Assembly (NCBI RefSeq): GCF_004135625.1 | Contig: NZ_SDPV01000002.1 | Location: 62,001 to 126,000, forward strand | From: Pelagerythrobacter rhizovicinus | Lineage (GTDB): Bacteria; Pseudomonadota; Alphaproteobacteria; Sphingomonadales; Sphingomonadaceae | Reading direction: 5' to 3' | Length of the DNA: 64,000 bases | In this document: one piece after another, positions 18,087 to 26,203 of the stretch | Layout: the number at the start of each line of letters is the position of its first letter | How positions within the stretch are numbered: the first letter of the stretch is position 1 | Program-made: the position numbers and the translations under genes | The notes under the pieces: generated by a model | The model's input: the letters and a program-made list of their open reading frames with translations, nothing else | Databases searched by the model: none | Told to the model about the DNA's origin: nothing

Positions 18087-20393
18087 ATGACCCGATCAGA
18101 TGCCGCCCGATATCCCGCCACCGAAGGCGCAATTCCCGTTTATGCAGAACGGCTTAACCCGCCTCAGCGAGAAGCGGTGTTGACCACCGAGGGGCCGGTG
18201 CTGATGCTCGCCGGCGCGGGCACGGGCAAGACTGCGGCGCTTACCGCGCGTTTGGCACATCTCGTCGCAACGCGGCGTGCCTGGCCGAGCGAGATTCTCT
18301 GCGTCACCTTCACCAACAAGGCCGCGCGCGAGATGCGCGAGCGCGTGGCGCATCATCTGGGCGAAGCGGTCGAGGGAATGCCCTGGCTCGGCACCTTCCA
18401 CTCGATCGGCGCCAAGATGCTGCGCCGCCATGCCGAGTTGGTCGGGCTGCAATCGAACTACACGATCATCGACACCGACGATCAGCTCCGCCTGCTCAAG
18501 CAGCTCATCGTCGAGAACGACCTCGACGAGAAGCGCTGGCCCGCGCGCCAGCTTGCCGGGCTGATCGACCGCTGGAAGAACCGCGGCCTCAACCCCGAAG
18601 ACCTCGATGCAGTCGAGAACGAAGCCTACGCCAACGGCCGCGGGCAGCAGTTCTACCGCCTTTACCAAGACCGGTTGAAGGCCCTGAACGCCTGCGACTT
18701 CGGCGACCTGCTGCTGCACATGCTGAACATTTTTCGCCGCGAGCGGGAGGTGCTCGCGCACTATCAGCAGCGCTTCAAGTACATCCTGGTCGACGAATAT
18801 CAGGACACCAACCAGGTCCAATACCTCTGGCTCCGCCTGCTCGCGCAGGAGCGCAAGAACATCTGCGTGGTGGGGGACGACGATCAGTCGATCTACTCAT
18901 GGCGCGGGGCCGAGGTCGCCAACATCCTGCGCTTCGAGAAGGACTTTCCCGGCGCCCACGTGGTCCGGCTGGAGCAGAACTATCGCTCTACCCCGCACAT
19001 CCTCGGCGCCGCGTCGGGCCTGATCGATGCCAACAGCCAGCGCCTCGGCAAGACGCTGTGGACCGAGGTCAACGGCGGCGACAAGGTGCGCGTGATCGGC
19101 GTGTGGGACGCGCCCGAGGAAGCGCGCCGCGTGGGCGAGGAGATCGAGCGGCTGGAGCGCGAGGGCGCGCCTCTGGAGCAGATCGCCATTCTCGTGCGCG
19201 CGCAGTACCAGACGCGCGAGTTCGAGGACCGGTTCATCCAGATCGGTCTCAACTACCGCATCGTCGGCGGCTTCCGCTTCTACGAGCGCGCCGAGATCCG
19301 CGACGCGCTCGCCTACCTGCGCGTGATCGCCCAGCCGCAGGACGACCTCGCATTCGAGCGCATCTACAACCAGCCCAAGCGCGGCCTCGGCGCCAAGACG
19401 CTGGAGAAGATGCACCAGCACGCGCGCCGCACCGGTCTGCCGCTCGCGGCCGCCTCGCTCCAGCTCGCCGACAGCGACGAGCTGCCCGCGCGCGCCGCGA
19501 ACACGATCGGCGGGCTGATGCGCCAGTTTCTCAAGTGGCGGGAGGAGGCCGAGAAGGTCACCCCGGCCGAGTTGCTGCGCACCGTGCTGGACGAAACCGG
19601 CTACAACGCCATGCTCGAGGCGGAGAAGACCGCCGATGCCTCCGGCCGGCTGGAGAACCTTTCCGAACTCGCGCGCGCGATGGAGGAGTATGAGACCCTC
19701 GGCGACTTCCTCGAACATGTCAGCCTGGTGATGGACAACGAGGCCGACCAGACGAGCGAGAAGGTCACGATCATGACCATCCATGCCGCCAAGGGGCTGG
19801 AGTTCGACAACGTCTTCCTGCCCGGGTGGGAAGAAGGGGTGTTTCCCAGCCAGCGCGCGCTCGACGAAGGCGGGCTCGCCAGCCTGGAGGAGGAACGCCG
19901 CCTCGCCTATGTCGCGATCACGCGCGCGCGGCGGCGCTGCACGATCCTGCACGCGGCCAACCGGCGCATCTACGGCCAGTGGACCAGCTCGATCCCCAGC
20001 CGCTTCATCGGCGAGCTGCCTGCAGACCACATCGAGGAGGAGACGACCCTCACCGGCGGCGCGTCGCTCTGGCGCGCGGGCATGACCGAGCACGAAGACC
20101 CCTTCGCCCACCTCGCCCGTGCCCAGCCGGCGCGCACCATGACCCGCGGCCCCGGCTGGCAGCGCGCTCTCACCACCGGCTACGACACGACACCCAAACG
20201 CCTCAAGGAGACCACCCGCAGCGCCGCCAGCTTCGCCGCCAAGCCTCGGACCGACATTGCCATCGGTCAGCGCGTGTTCCACGACAAGTTCGGCTACGGC
20301 ACGGTAACCGACCAGGAGGGCAACCGGCTGGAGATCGAGTTCGAGCAGGCCGGGACCAAGCGGGTAATCGATAGCTTCGTTACGGCAGCGTAA
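18087..20393 (+). CDS. uvrD: UvrD/Rep-type superfamily I DNA helicase
   Basis: A 768-residue 3'-5' helicase. Motif I GAGTGKT (residues 43-49), Ia FTNKAAREM, II VDEYQDTN, III GDDDQSIYSWRGA, IV/V region IMTIHAAKGLEFDNVF and VI YVAITRAR are all present. The C-terminal end (IGQRVFHDKFGYGTV...IEFEQAGTKRVID) is the Tudor-like fold of UvrD/PcrA that contacts RNA polymerase. Acts in nucleotide-excision and mismatch repair. A perfect SOS box precedes it. Confidence 0.93.
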   Translation: MTRSDAARYPATEGAIPVYAERLNPPQREAVLTTEGPVLMLAGAGTGKTAALTARLAHLVATRRAWPSEILCVTFTNKAAREMRERVAHHLGEAVEGMPWLGTFHSIGAKMLRRHAELVGLQSNYTIIDTDDQLRLLKQLIVENDLDEKRWPARQLAGLIDRWKNRGLNPEDLDAVENEAYANGRGQQFYRLYQDRLKALNACDFGDLLLHMLNIFRREREVLAHYQQRFKYILVDEYQDTNQVQYLWLRLLAQERKNICVVGDDDQSIYSWRGAEVANILRFEKDFPGAHVVRLEQNYRSTPHILGAASGLIDANSQRLGKTLWTEVNGGDKVRVIGVWDAPEEARRVGEEIERLEREGAPLEQIAILVRAQYQTREFEDRFIQIGLNYRIVGGFRFYERAEIRDALAYLRVIAQPQDDLAFERIYNQPKRGLGAKTLEKMHQHARRTGLPLAAASLQLADSDELPARAANTIGGLMRQFLKWREEAEKVTPAELLRTVLDETGYNAMLEAEKTADASGRLENLSELARAMEEYETLGDFLEHVSLVMDNEADQTSEKVTIMTIHAAKGLEFDNVFLPGWEEGVFPSQRALDEGGLASLEEERRLAYVAITRARRRCTILHAANRRIYGQWTSSIPSRFIGELPADHIEEETTLTGGASLWRAGMTEHEDPFAHLARAQPARTMTRGPGWQRALTTGYDTTPKRLKETTRSAASFAAKPRTDIAIGQRVFHDKFGYGTVTDQEGNRLEIEFEQAGTKRVIDSFVTAA

Positions 20394-20398
20394 GGGCC

Positions 20399-20414
20399 GT
20401 CAACATAAGTTGAC
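20399..20414. promoter_or_regulatory. Palindromic operator site 1
   Basis: GTCAAC-ATAA-GTTGAC is a perfect 6-bp inverted repeat just after the uvrD stop and upstream of the HTH gene. A near-identical site lies 29 bases downstream (centre to centre), about three helical turns. Confidence 0.65.
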
Positions 20415-20427
20415 AGAACCGCTTTGC

Positions 20428-20443
20428 GTCAATATATGTTGAC
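20428..20443. promoter_or_regulatory. Palindromic operator site 2
   Basis: GTCAA-TATATG-TTGAC, extended by C/G on both ends, ends three bases before the HTH gene ATG. It repeats site 1. Binding here would cover the start region of the HTH/Clp-N operon, suggesting autoregulation. Confidence 0.65.
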
Positions 20444-20446
20444 GAC

Positions 20447-20668
20447 ATGGTCGACCTGAACGATCTTTCCATCCCGAATGATCCGGAAGAAGCTCTGGCG
20501 GCCGTGGTGGCTTTGCGCCGCCTGGCAGACGGGATCGAACGTGAGGCTGTCCGGACGGCGCTACGCCATGGCTGGTCCTGGTCGAACATCGCGCAAGGTC
20601 TTGGTGTCTCCAAACAGGCGGCACACCGACGGCTGGCAGGCCTGGCCCGAGACATCCCGGAAAATTGA
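20447..20668 (+). CDS. Small HTH protein
   Basis: A 73-residue DNA-binding-like protein. The C-terminal half WSWSNIAQGLGVSKQAAHRRL is a helix-turn-helix with the sequence-reading helix in SKQAAHRR. The N-terminus LRRLADGIEREAVRTALRHG is amphipathic and may dimerise. It is followed 11 bases later by a Clp-N-domain gene; that two-gene pairing is seen in several bacterial groups. Twin palindromes immediately upstream are its likely operators. Confidence 0.8.
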   Translation: MVDLNDLSIPNDPEEALAAVVALRRLADGIEREAVRTALRHGWSWSNIAQGLGVSKQAAHRRLAGLARDIPEN

Positions 20669-20679
20669 AGGATTCTACC

Positions 20680-21204
20680 GTGCTCGAAAGCATCAGATCC
20701 AAACTCAAATCCATGGAGACAATCAGGCTCCTGTGCGAGATGGCCGAAACGTACGCTTTGAGAGATGGCGAGCAGGAGCCGGGCGCCGAGCATCTTCTGC
20801 TTGCGGCCTTTGATCTGCCGGACGGTACTGCGCGGCTAGCTTTCGAGAGGGTCGGTGCCGATCCGCTCGCGCTCCGAGCGGCCGTCGCCGATCAGTATGA
20901 CGACGCGCTTCGTGCAATGGGGATCGATAGTGAAAACATGCCGGAAATCACCGGCACATCGCCTCTGCGAGCGAAGCGCGGAGCCTTTGCCGCCGCACCT
21001 TCGGGACAGGAAGTCATGCAGGAGCTGTCCGCAAGGAGAGGCAACCATCGACCGCTTCTCGGCGCACACGTCGTAGCGGTCGTCGCGGACATGCCGCATG
21101 GCGTCGTCGCGAGAGCACTTCGCGGCATGGGAATCGACAGAGATGCGTTGAAAGCGGAGGCCGAAGCGGTCGCACGCGTTTGTGAACACCGTCGGACGCA
21201 CTGA
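20680..21204 (+). CDS. Clp N-terminal-domain protein
   Basis: A 174-residue protein carrying repeats of the Clp N-domain type: a first unit around EQEPGAEHLLLAAFDLPDGTARLAFERVGADPLALR and a second, RGNHRPLLGAHVVAVVADMPHGVVARALRGMGIDRDALK. There is no AAA+ ATPase. Such stand-alone Clp-N proteins may act as adaptors or competitors for Clp proteases. I chose GTG 20680 because AAGGA lies seven bases upstream; a TTG at 20665 is an alternative. Probably one operon with the HTH gene. Confidence 0.75.
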   Translation: MLESIRSKLKSMETIRLLCEMAETYALRDGEQEPGAEHLLLAAFDLPDGTARLAFERVGADPLALRAAVADQYDDALRAMGIDSENMPEITGTSPLRAKRGAFAAAPSGQEVMQELSARRGNHRPLLGAHVVAVVADMPHGVVARALRGMGIDRDALKAEAEAVARVCEHRRTH

Positions 21205-21212
21205 CAGTCGCC

Positions 21213-21237
21213 GGAAACCTACGGTCTCCTGGCCGTT
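21213..21237 (+). promoter_or_regulatory. Candidate EcfG-type stress promoter
   Basis: GGAAA-N16-CGTT matches the sigma-EcfG consensus GGAAC-N16/17-CGTT at eight of nine positions, 24 bases before the ATG of the following small gene. Confidence 0.5.
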
Positions 21238-21260
21238 GGTTTCGCGAAGGAGAAACCGAC

Positions 21261-21419
21261 ATGACCAGCGAGACCGGCAACGCCCAGGCACGGAAGGAAA
21301 ACCGCGGCAGCAGCAATCCGAACCAGATGTTGCAGAAGCAGGAAGAACGCGATCCGAACCATTCGAACGCGCGCGACCGCGAGAACCGCAAAGGCGGCGA
21401 CAACGCGGAGGCGCTCTAG
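21261..21419 (+). CDS. Small hydrophilic protein, probable stress protein
   Basis: A 52-residue protein, MTSETGNAQARKENRGSSNP..., with no hydrophobic core: rich in N, R, K, E, Q and G, so probably disordered. A strong AAGGAG lies eight bases before the ATG and an EcfG-like promoter precedes it. A similar tiny hydrophilic gene with its own EcfG-like promoter is at 32887-33057. No family or function recognised; desiccation or osmotic-stress roles are a guess. Confidence 0.65.
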   Translation: MTSETGNAQARKENRGSSNPNQMLQKQEERDPNHSNARDRENRKGGDNAEAL

Positions 21420-21443
21420 AGCTTCAACTAGCTTCGATTAAAA

Positions 21444-21525
21444 GCGTCATCCCAGCGAAAGCTGGGATCGAGCGTCACAAAGTCGGTCTGGCGGAGAGCG
21501 ATCTTAGCTTTCGTTGGGATGACGC
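21444..21525. repeat. Inverted pair of GTCATCCC-type REP repeat
   Basis: Left unit 21444-21469 (GCGTCATCCCAGCGAAAGCT...) and right unit 21500-21525 (...GCTTTCGTTGGGATGACGC) are inverted copies. They lie between convergent genes and the pair could fold as a long hairpin acting as a terminator for both. Confidence 0.75.
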
Positions 21526-21531
21526 CAGGCA

Positions 21532-22896
21532 CTAAAGCGCGCTGACGTTCAGGAAGTCGGGCTTCGGGCCGTTCCATTCGCCGGCTGGCACGGGTTCGTC
21601 GTCCTGGTCGCGGCGGCGGCGGGAGCCATCGGAGCGCTCCGGCTTCGCCCTCTCGCGACGCGGCTTTGCCGACCGCGACTCGCGCTCCTCCTCGTCGCGC
21701 TCGCGGCGCGCCCGGCGAGGCTTTTCTTCCTCGGTGCGCTCCTCGCGCTGCTGCGGCTCGGGCTTGAGTTCGACCCGCACGTCTTTCTTGCCGAACACCG
21801 GAATCTCGGCGCCGGTGAGCTTCTCGACGTTCTCGATCGCTTCGGCATCTTCCTCGGCGACTAGTGTGAACGCGCGCCCCTTCGCCCCGGCGCGCCCGGT
21901 GCGGCCGATGCGGTGGACGTAATCGTCCGGGTGCCAGGGCGTGTCGAAGTTGAAGACGTGGCTCACGCCCTTGATGTCCAGCCCGCGGGCCGCAACGTCG
22001 GAGGCGACGAGGATGTTGATCTCGCCGGCCTTGAACCGGTTGAGTTCGGCGATGCGGCTAGTCTGGTCCATGTCGCCGTGGATCTCGCCGCTCGCAAAGC
22101 CGTGGCTGCGCAGGCTCTTGTTGAGCTCGCGCACGGTGGTCTTGCGGTTGGCGAAGATGATCGCCGTCTCGACCAGGTCGTTCCTGAGCAGCCAGCGCAG
22201 CGTCTCGCGCTTCTGGCGGCTCTTCACCGGCACCTTGAAAGCGGTGATGTCCTTGTTCGTGCTCGCCGCGCGGCTGACTTCGATTCGCTTGGGATTGCTG
22301 AGGAACTTCTTCGCCAGCTTCTCGATCGGCGGGGGCATCGTGGCCGAGAACAGCATGGTCTGGCGGGTTTCGGGGAGCTTCGAGCAGATGAACTCGATGT
22401 CGGGAATGAACCCCATGTCGAGCATCCGGTCGGCTTCGTCGATCACCAGCAACTCACAGCCGTTGAGCAGGATCTTGCCGCGTTCGAACAGGTCCATCAG
22501 GCGGCCCGGCGTGGCGATCAGCACGTCGACCCCGTCGTTGAGCGCCTTGACCTGGTCGCCCATCTGCACGCCGCCGATCAGCAGCGCCATGCGCAGATCG
22601 TGATTGACGCCGTACTTCTCGAAGTTTTCGGCGACCTGTGCCGCAAGCTCGCGCGTCGGCTCGAGGATCAGGCTGCGCGGCATCAGCGCCCGGCGGCGGC
22701 CGTTGGCGAGGATGTCGATCATCGGCAGCACGAAGCCCGCCGTTTTGCCCGTGCCCGTCTGGGCGATACCGATGATGTCCTTCATCATCAGCACCGGCGG
22801 GATCGCCTGCGCCTGGATCGGCGTCGGCTCGGAATAGCCGGCGTCTTCGACGGCTTTGAGCAGTTCTGGCGAGAGGCCGAGGTCGGCGAAAGTCAT
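21532..22896 (-). CDS. DEAD-box RNA helicase (RhlE-like)
   Basis: A 454-residue helicase. Q-motif FADLGLSPELLKAVEDAGYS, motif I AQTGTGKT, DEAD in VIDEADRMLD, SAT in LFSATMP and HRIGRTGRAG in motif VI. The C-terminal tail is highly charged with RRERDEEERESRSAKPRRER, typical of RNA-binding extensions. Likely role in rRNA maturation or RNA decay at low temperature. Start is ATG 22896 (MTFADLGLS), as the extra upstream codons show no family match. Confidence 0.92.
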   Translation of the reverse strand: MTFADLGLSPELLKAVEDAGYSEPTPIQAQAIPPVLMMKDIIGIAQTGTGKTAGFVLPMIDILANGRRRALMPRSLILEPTRELAAQVAENFEKYGVNHDLRMALLIGGVQMGDQVKALNDGVDVLIATPGRLMDLFERGKILLNGCELLVIDEADRMLDMGFIPDIEFICSKLPETRQTMLFSATMPPPIEKLAKKFLSNPKRIEVSRAASTNKDITAFKVPVKSRQKRETLRWLLRNDLVETAIIFANRKTTVRELNKSLRSHGFASGEIHGDMDQTSRIAELNRFKAGEINILVASDVAARGLDIKGVSHVFNFDTPWHPDDYVHRIGRTGRAGAKGRAFTLVAEEDAEAIENVEKLTGAEIPVFGKKDVRVELKPEPQQREERTEEEKPRRARRERDEEERESRSAKPRRERAKPERSDGSRRRRDQDDEPVPAGEWNGPKPDFLNVSAL

Positions 22897-23024
22897 CTGA
22901 ATGCGAGTTGTCCGGGTTTCGAGGTGCGGGTCCACCAATGCGCAGTGCCTTCGCACCTGCACAAGCGCCGCGCCCTTTGCGCGGCGCGAGGGCAAAAGTC
23001 AAGAAAAGCGCGAGGGCCGAGGCC

Positions 23025-23576
23025 TCATTCGCGTACGGGCACCATCTGGCTGATCGCCGCGATCTCGCACTTCGAGCCGGTACGCGACTGCAGCTTATCG
23101 CGATCGATGCAGATCATCCCGTCGTCATTGCGCTCTACATAGAACCCCGAATAGAAGTCGCGCGCGGCGCACGACCGCTTGAGCTTCGCGCTATACAGGC
23201 GCCGGTCGCGCATGAAGAGCATCAGGCGGTTGTCGGACGCGGGCTGAACCGCGCCGATAGCGGCAGCCGGGAGGCAATCGCCGGCCTTGCGTTCGATCAA
23301 CCGGGATTGCTGCCGCGGAGTTTCGACGAACGAGGACGAGCTTTGCCGGCTCGCCGCGCTACGCGGCACGATCCGGAGAATCACCCGCTGCTCGATTCGC
23401 ACCTGGCGCTGAACCGGCGTTTCGTAGACCGCATCGAGCACGAGCCAGCCGGGTGCTCCACGCTGCAGGACGACGGGCCGGTCCTCCGACGCTGGACCAT
23501 GAACGCCATCGCCGGTCGGAGCCGGCGGACCGAACAACAGCAGAATTGGGGCGAGGAAGGCAGCGGGACTCGTCAT
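23025..23576 (-). CDS. Conserved-looking hypothetical exported protein
   Basis: A 183-residue protein with an apolar N-terminus (MTSPAAFLAPILLLFG) consistent with a signal peptide, then a basic middle and a C-terminal part with four cysteines (CLPAAAIGAVQP, KRSCAARDFYSGFYVERND, GMICIDRDKL, GSKCEIAAIS). The cysteine spacing suggests two disulfides. I recognise no named domain. Start at ATG 23576 is chosen for the signal-like segment; an earlier ATG at 23624 is possible. Divergent from the FAD dehydrogenase. Confidence 0.6.
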   Translation of the reverse strand: MTSPAAFLAPILLLFGPPAPTGDGVHGPASEDRPVVLQRGAPGWLVLDAVYETPVQRQVRIEQRVILRIVPRSAASRQSSSSFVETPRQQSRLIERKAGDCLPAAAIGAVQPASDNRLMLFMRDRRLYSAKLKRSCAARDFYSGFYVERNDDGMICIDRDKLQSRTGSKCEIAAISQMVPVRE

Positions 23577-23719
23577 CGGCGCTGATCGCGTTCTCCGTGC
23601 AGCCGCTACAGGTGCGACGGCCATATCCGGCCCTGCGGAATAGCGCAAACGCTTGAACGACGGCTTAATCCGTACAAGCCGGGTGGCGCAGACGCACTAC
23701 CGTGTGCCATAGGCGCCCC

Positions 23720-25168
23720 ATGCGCGACCCTGACGCTTTCCTTGCGAGTGCGGCCGAACTGCTCGGCGAGCGCGGCTTCACTCGGGATCGGGAACTGATG
23801 GCGCCGTGGCTGACCGATTGGCGCGGTCGCTACACCGGAAATGCACTGGCGATGGCGTCCCCCGCCAGCACCGAGGAAGTCTCCAGGATCGTCCAGCTCT
23901 GCGCCCACCACCGGGTGCCGATCGTGCCGCAGGGCGGCAACAGCGGCATGTCGGGAGGCGCGACTCCCGACGGCGGGGGCGAGGCTCTGCTCCTCTCGCT
24001 TCGCCGCCTGAGCGCGATCCGCACAATCGATACAGATTCCCGGCAGGCGATCTGCGAAGCGGGTGTAATCCTTCAGACCTTGCATGAGGCCGCGGCGGAG
24101 AAGCGGCTGCGTTTCCCGCTTACCCTGGGCGGCAAGGGGTCGGCGACGGTCGGCGGACTTATCGCCACCAACGCCGGCGGGACGCAGGTCCTGCGACATG
24201 GAACGATGCGCGCGCAGGTCCTCGGCCTGGAGGCGGTGCTTGCCGACGGCAGCGTGTTCGATGCCCTCACTCCGCTCAAGAAGGACAACCGCGGGTTCGA
24301 TCTGAAGCAGTTGCTGATCGGCTCGGAAGGCACTCTGGGGATAGTCACCGCCGCAACGCTGCGGCTGCTGCCCGAAGTCGGCGAGCGGGCCGTGCTGTGG
24401 GCCGGGCTCAACTCGATCGGGGACGCGCGCCGCCTGCTGCTCCACTGCGAGGCCCGGGCAGAGAACCATCTCGAAGGGTTCGAGATCATACCGGCACATT
24501 GCCTTTCGGCGGTGCTCGATCATCTGCCCGATGCCCGCAGTCCGCTGGCGAGCGAACATCGATGGCACGCGCTGATCGAACTCGTGGTCGAGCAAGGGGC
24601 AGACGAGGATCTTCCCGGCCTCGCGGAATCGCTGCTCTCCGAAGGCTTCGAGACAGGCCTGATCGAGGACGCGACGATCGCCGCAAGTGAGATACAGGCG
24701 GAGCAGTTCTGGCTCCTGCGCGACTCGATCTCGCCCGCCGAACGTGCGATCGGCCCTGCGATGCAGCACGACATCTCGGTCCCGGTCGCGCGAATGGCCG
24801 AGTTCGTCGAGGCGGCGGTACCGCAGGTGGAAAGCCGATTTCCGGGGGTAACCGCGGTTGCCTTCGGACACCTGGGCGATGGCAATGTCCATTTTCACGT
24901 CCTCGCCCCGGGCGGGGTGGCTCGCGGCGAATGGGAGGAAGGCGAAGGCAAGGCGATCAGCGCCTTCGTACACGACCTCGTCACGCGCTGGGGCGGTTCG
25001 ATCAGCGCCGAACACGGGATCGGCCAGATGAAGCGCGACGAGCTTGGCCGGCTGGGCAACCCGGTCGCGCTGGCCATGATGCGCAGCGTCAAGCAGGCGC
25101 TCGACCCGCATGCCCTGCTCAATCCGGGCAAGCTCGTGCCGCTTGCGCCTGAGGCGCACAACAACTAA
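23720..25168 (+). CDS. FAD-binding oxidoreductase (GlcD/D-2-hydroxyacid dehydrogenase type)
   Basis: A 482-residue flavoenzyme. The PCMH-type FAD domain has PIVPQGGNSGMSGGATP (pyrophosphate loop), GGLIATNAGGTQVLRHG and LIGSEGTLGIVTAATL. The C-terminal FAD-oxidase domain ends FGHLGDGNVHFHV (metal/substrate-binding histidines) and AEHGIGQMK, followed by ALDPHALLNPGKL. This fits D-lactate, glycolate or D-2-hydroxyglutarate dehydrogenases; the substrate cannot be told. Start ATG 23720 is preferred over the upstream in-frame ATG at 23702. Confidence 0.88.
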   Translation: MRDPDAFLASAAELLGERGFTRDRELMAPWLTDWRGRYTGNALAMASPASTEEVSRIVQLCAHHRVPIVPQGGNSGMSGGATPDGGGEALLLSLRRLSAIRTIDTDSRQAICEAGVILQTLHEAAAEKRLRFPLTLGGKGSATVGGLIATNAGGTQVLRHGTMRAQVLGLEAVLADGSVFDALTPLKKDNRGFDLKQLLIGSEGTLGIVTAATLRLLPEVGERAVLWAGLNSIGDARRLLLHCEARAENHLEGFEIIPAHCLSAVLDHLPDARSPLASEHRWHALIELVVEQGADEDLPGLAESLLSEGFETGLIEDATIAASEIQAEQFWLLRDSISPAERAIGPAMQHDISVPVARMAEFVEAAVPQVESRFPGVTAVAFGHLGDGNVHFHVLAPGGVARGEWEEGEGKAISAFVHDLVTRWGGSISAEHGIGQMKRDELGRLGNPVALAMMRSVKQALDPHALLNPGKLVPLAPEAHNN

Positions 25169-25236
25169 AGCGCGCGCTTCACGCGCGAGGCCTGTGCCTT
25201 GCCGAGCATACAATCCTAGCGATCCGGAGAGATTCC

Positions 25237-26025
25237 ATGGCCAGCGCGCCGCAGCCCAACCTGCCCCTGTTCTACAACGACCTCATGCCGCTCAACAGCC
25301 GCGATCACGCGAAGTGGCACAGCAAGGGGATCGACTCCGCCAAGTGGCTGATCGGCCAGCACGCCATTCCGCTGACGGTCGACGAGTTCGTTCAGGCTCA
25401 ACGCGACTTTCCGATCGTCTTCTCCTCCGGTGACAACCCGCTGCCGCTCGCGCTCATGGGCCTCAATGAAGGCGTGAACACCTTCGTAGACGAGGAAGGC
25501 AAGGTCACCGACCCGGTCTATCTTCCCGCCTATATTCGCCGCTATCCGTTCATGCTCGCCAAGCTGCAGCCGAATTCCGAGGAGCTGTCGCTCTGCTTCG
25601 ATCCGACGGCCGATGCGGTCGGCGAGTTCTCCGAAGGAGAGGCGCTGTTCGACGGCGAAAGCCAGCCCTCCGACGCGACCAAGCGCATCCTCGAGTTCTG
25701 CCAGCACTTCGAAGAAGCCGGCCAGCGGACCAAGGCCTTCATCGAGGAGTTGAAGAAGCACGAGCTGCTGATGGACGGCGAGATCGCCATTTCCATGCAG
25801 GACAATCCCGATCGTCCGTACATCTATCGCGGCTTTCAGATGATCAATCAGGAAAAGCTGCGCGAAGTGCGCGGCGATGTCCTGCGGACTTGGAACCAGA
25901 ACGGGCTGATGGCGCTGATCCACGCGCACATGTTCTCGCTCGACCTGATGCGCGCGATCTTCGCACGCCAGCAGCAGCAGGGCAAAGGCCCCGAACTTGC
26001 GCCTGCCGCCACCGCGGTGAATTGA
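25237..26025 (+). CDS. SapC-family protein
   Basis: A 262-residue protein of the SapC family (PF07277), first noted beside Campylobacter S-layer genes, function unsettled. Family features seen are the N-terminal FYNDLMPLNSRDHAKW, the FPIVFSSGDNPLPLALMGL strand region and the C-terminal tail GFQMINQEKLREVRGDVLRTW. No signal peptide, so probably cytosolic. Preceded by a clear GGAGAG six to eight bases before ATG. Confidence 0.88.
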   Translation: MASAPQPNLPLFYNDLMPLNSRDHAKWHSKGIDSAKWLIGQHAIPLTVDEFVQAQRDFPIVFSSGDNPLPLALMGLNEGVNTFVDEEGKVTDPVYLPAYIRRYPFMLAKLQPNSEELSLCFDPTADAVGEFSEGEALFDGESQPSDATKRILEFCQHFEEAGQRTKAFIEELKKHELLMDGEIAISMQDNPDRPYIYRGFQMINQEKLREVRGDVLRTWNQNGLMALIHAHMFSLDLMRAIFARQQQQGKGPELAPAATAVN

Positions 26026-26063
26026 GCCGCGACAGCACGAGATCGTCGAACGATCAGCCGGGG

Positions 26064-26092
26064 TTGAAACGTTCCTTCGCGCAACCTATTTT
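26064..26092 (+). promoter_or_regulatory. Sigma-70-type promoter for an intergenic RNA
   Basis: TTGAAA, 17-base spacer, TATTTT. This places the transcription start near 26099-26101, exactly upstream of a structured non-coding stretch that ends in a strong terminator. Confidence 0.55.
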
Positions 26093-26099
26093 GTGCGTG

Positions 26100-26203
26100 T
26101 CGGAACGGCGCTCCCCTCATGGCCTGTTCCGATCGGTGCACTGCGGTGCACCTCCTCCCTGAACCTTGGCCACCTCGTGCATCTTTGCACGAGGTGGTTT
26201 TTT
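26100..26203 (+). ncRNA. Candidate trans-acting small RNA with anti-SD motif (suhB/alpha-r14-like)
   Basis: About 104 nt between sapC and the FGase gene. It has a promoter (TTGAAA-N17-TATTTT), hairpin 1 (CGGAAC 26101-26106 with GTTCCG 26126-26131), hairpin 2 (GGTGCAC-tgcg-GTGCACC, 26135-26152), an unpaired CCTCCTCCC segment complementary to Shine-Dalgarno sequences, then a perfect 11-bp terminator stem and T6. This architecture matches alphaproteobacterial anti-SD sRNAs such as suhB/alpha-r14. No open frame fits. Family name is by recall; the layout is directly seen. Confidence 0.65.
26170..26203 (+). terminator. Strong intrinsic terminator
   Basis: CCACCTCGTGC-ATCTTT-GCACGAGGTGG is a perfect 11-bp stem followed by TTTTTT. 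It ends the candidate sRNA; its T-run touches the stop of the convergent FGase gene. Confidence 0.9.

Noticed and set aside
18897-20282. Long open frame antisense to uvrD, and similar ones antisense to purB, asparaginase and argH
   Set aside because: They are low-complexity, Arg/Ala/Leu-rich shadow frames typical of high-GC genes, without motifs or ribosome-binding sites.
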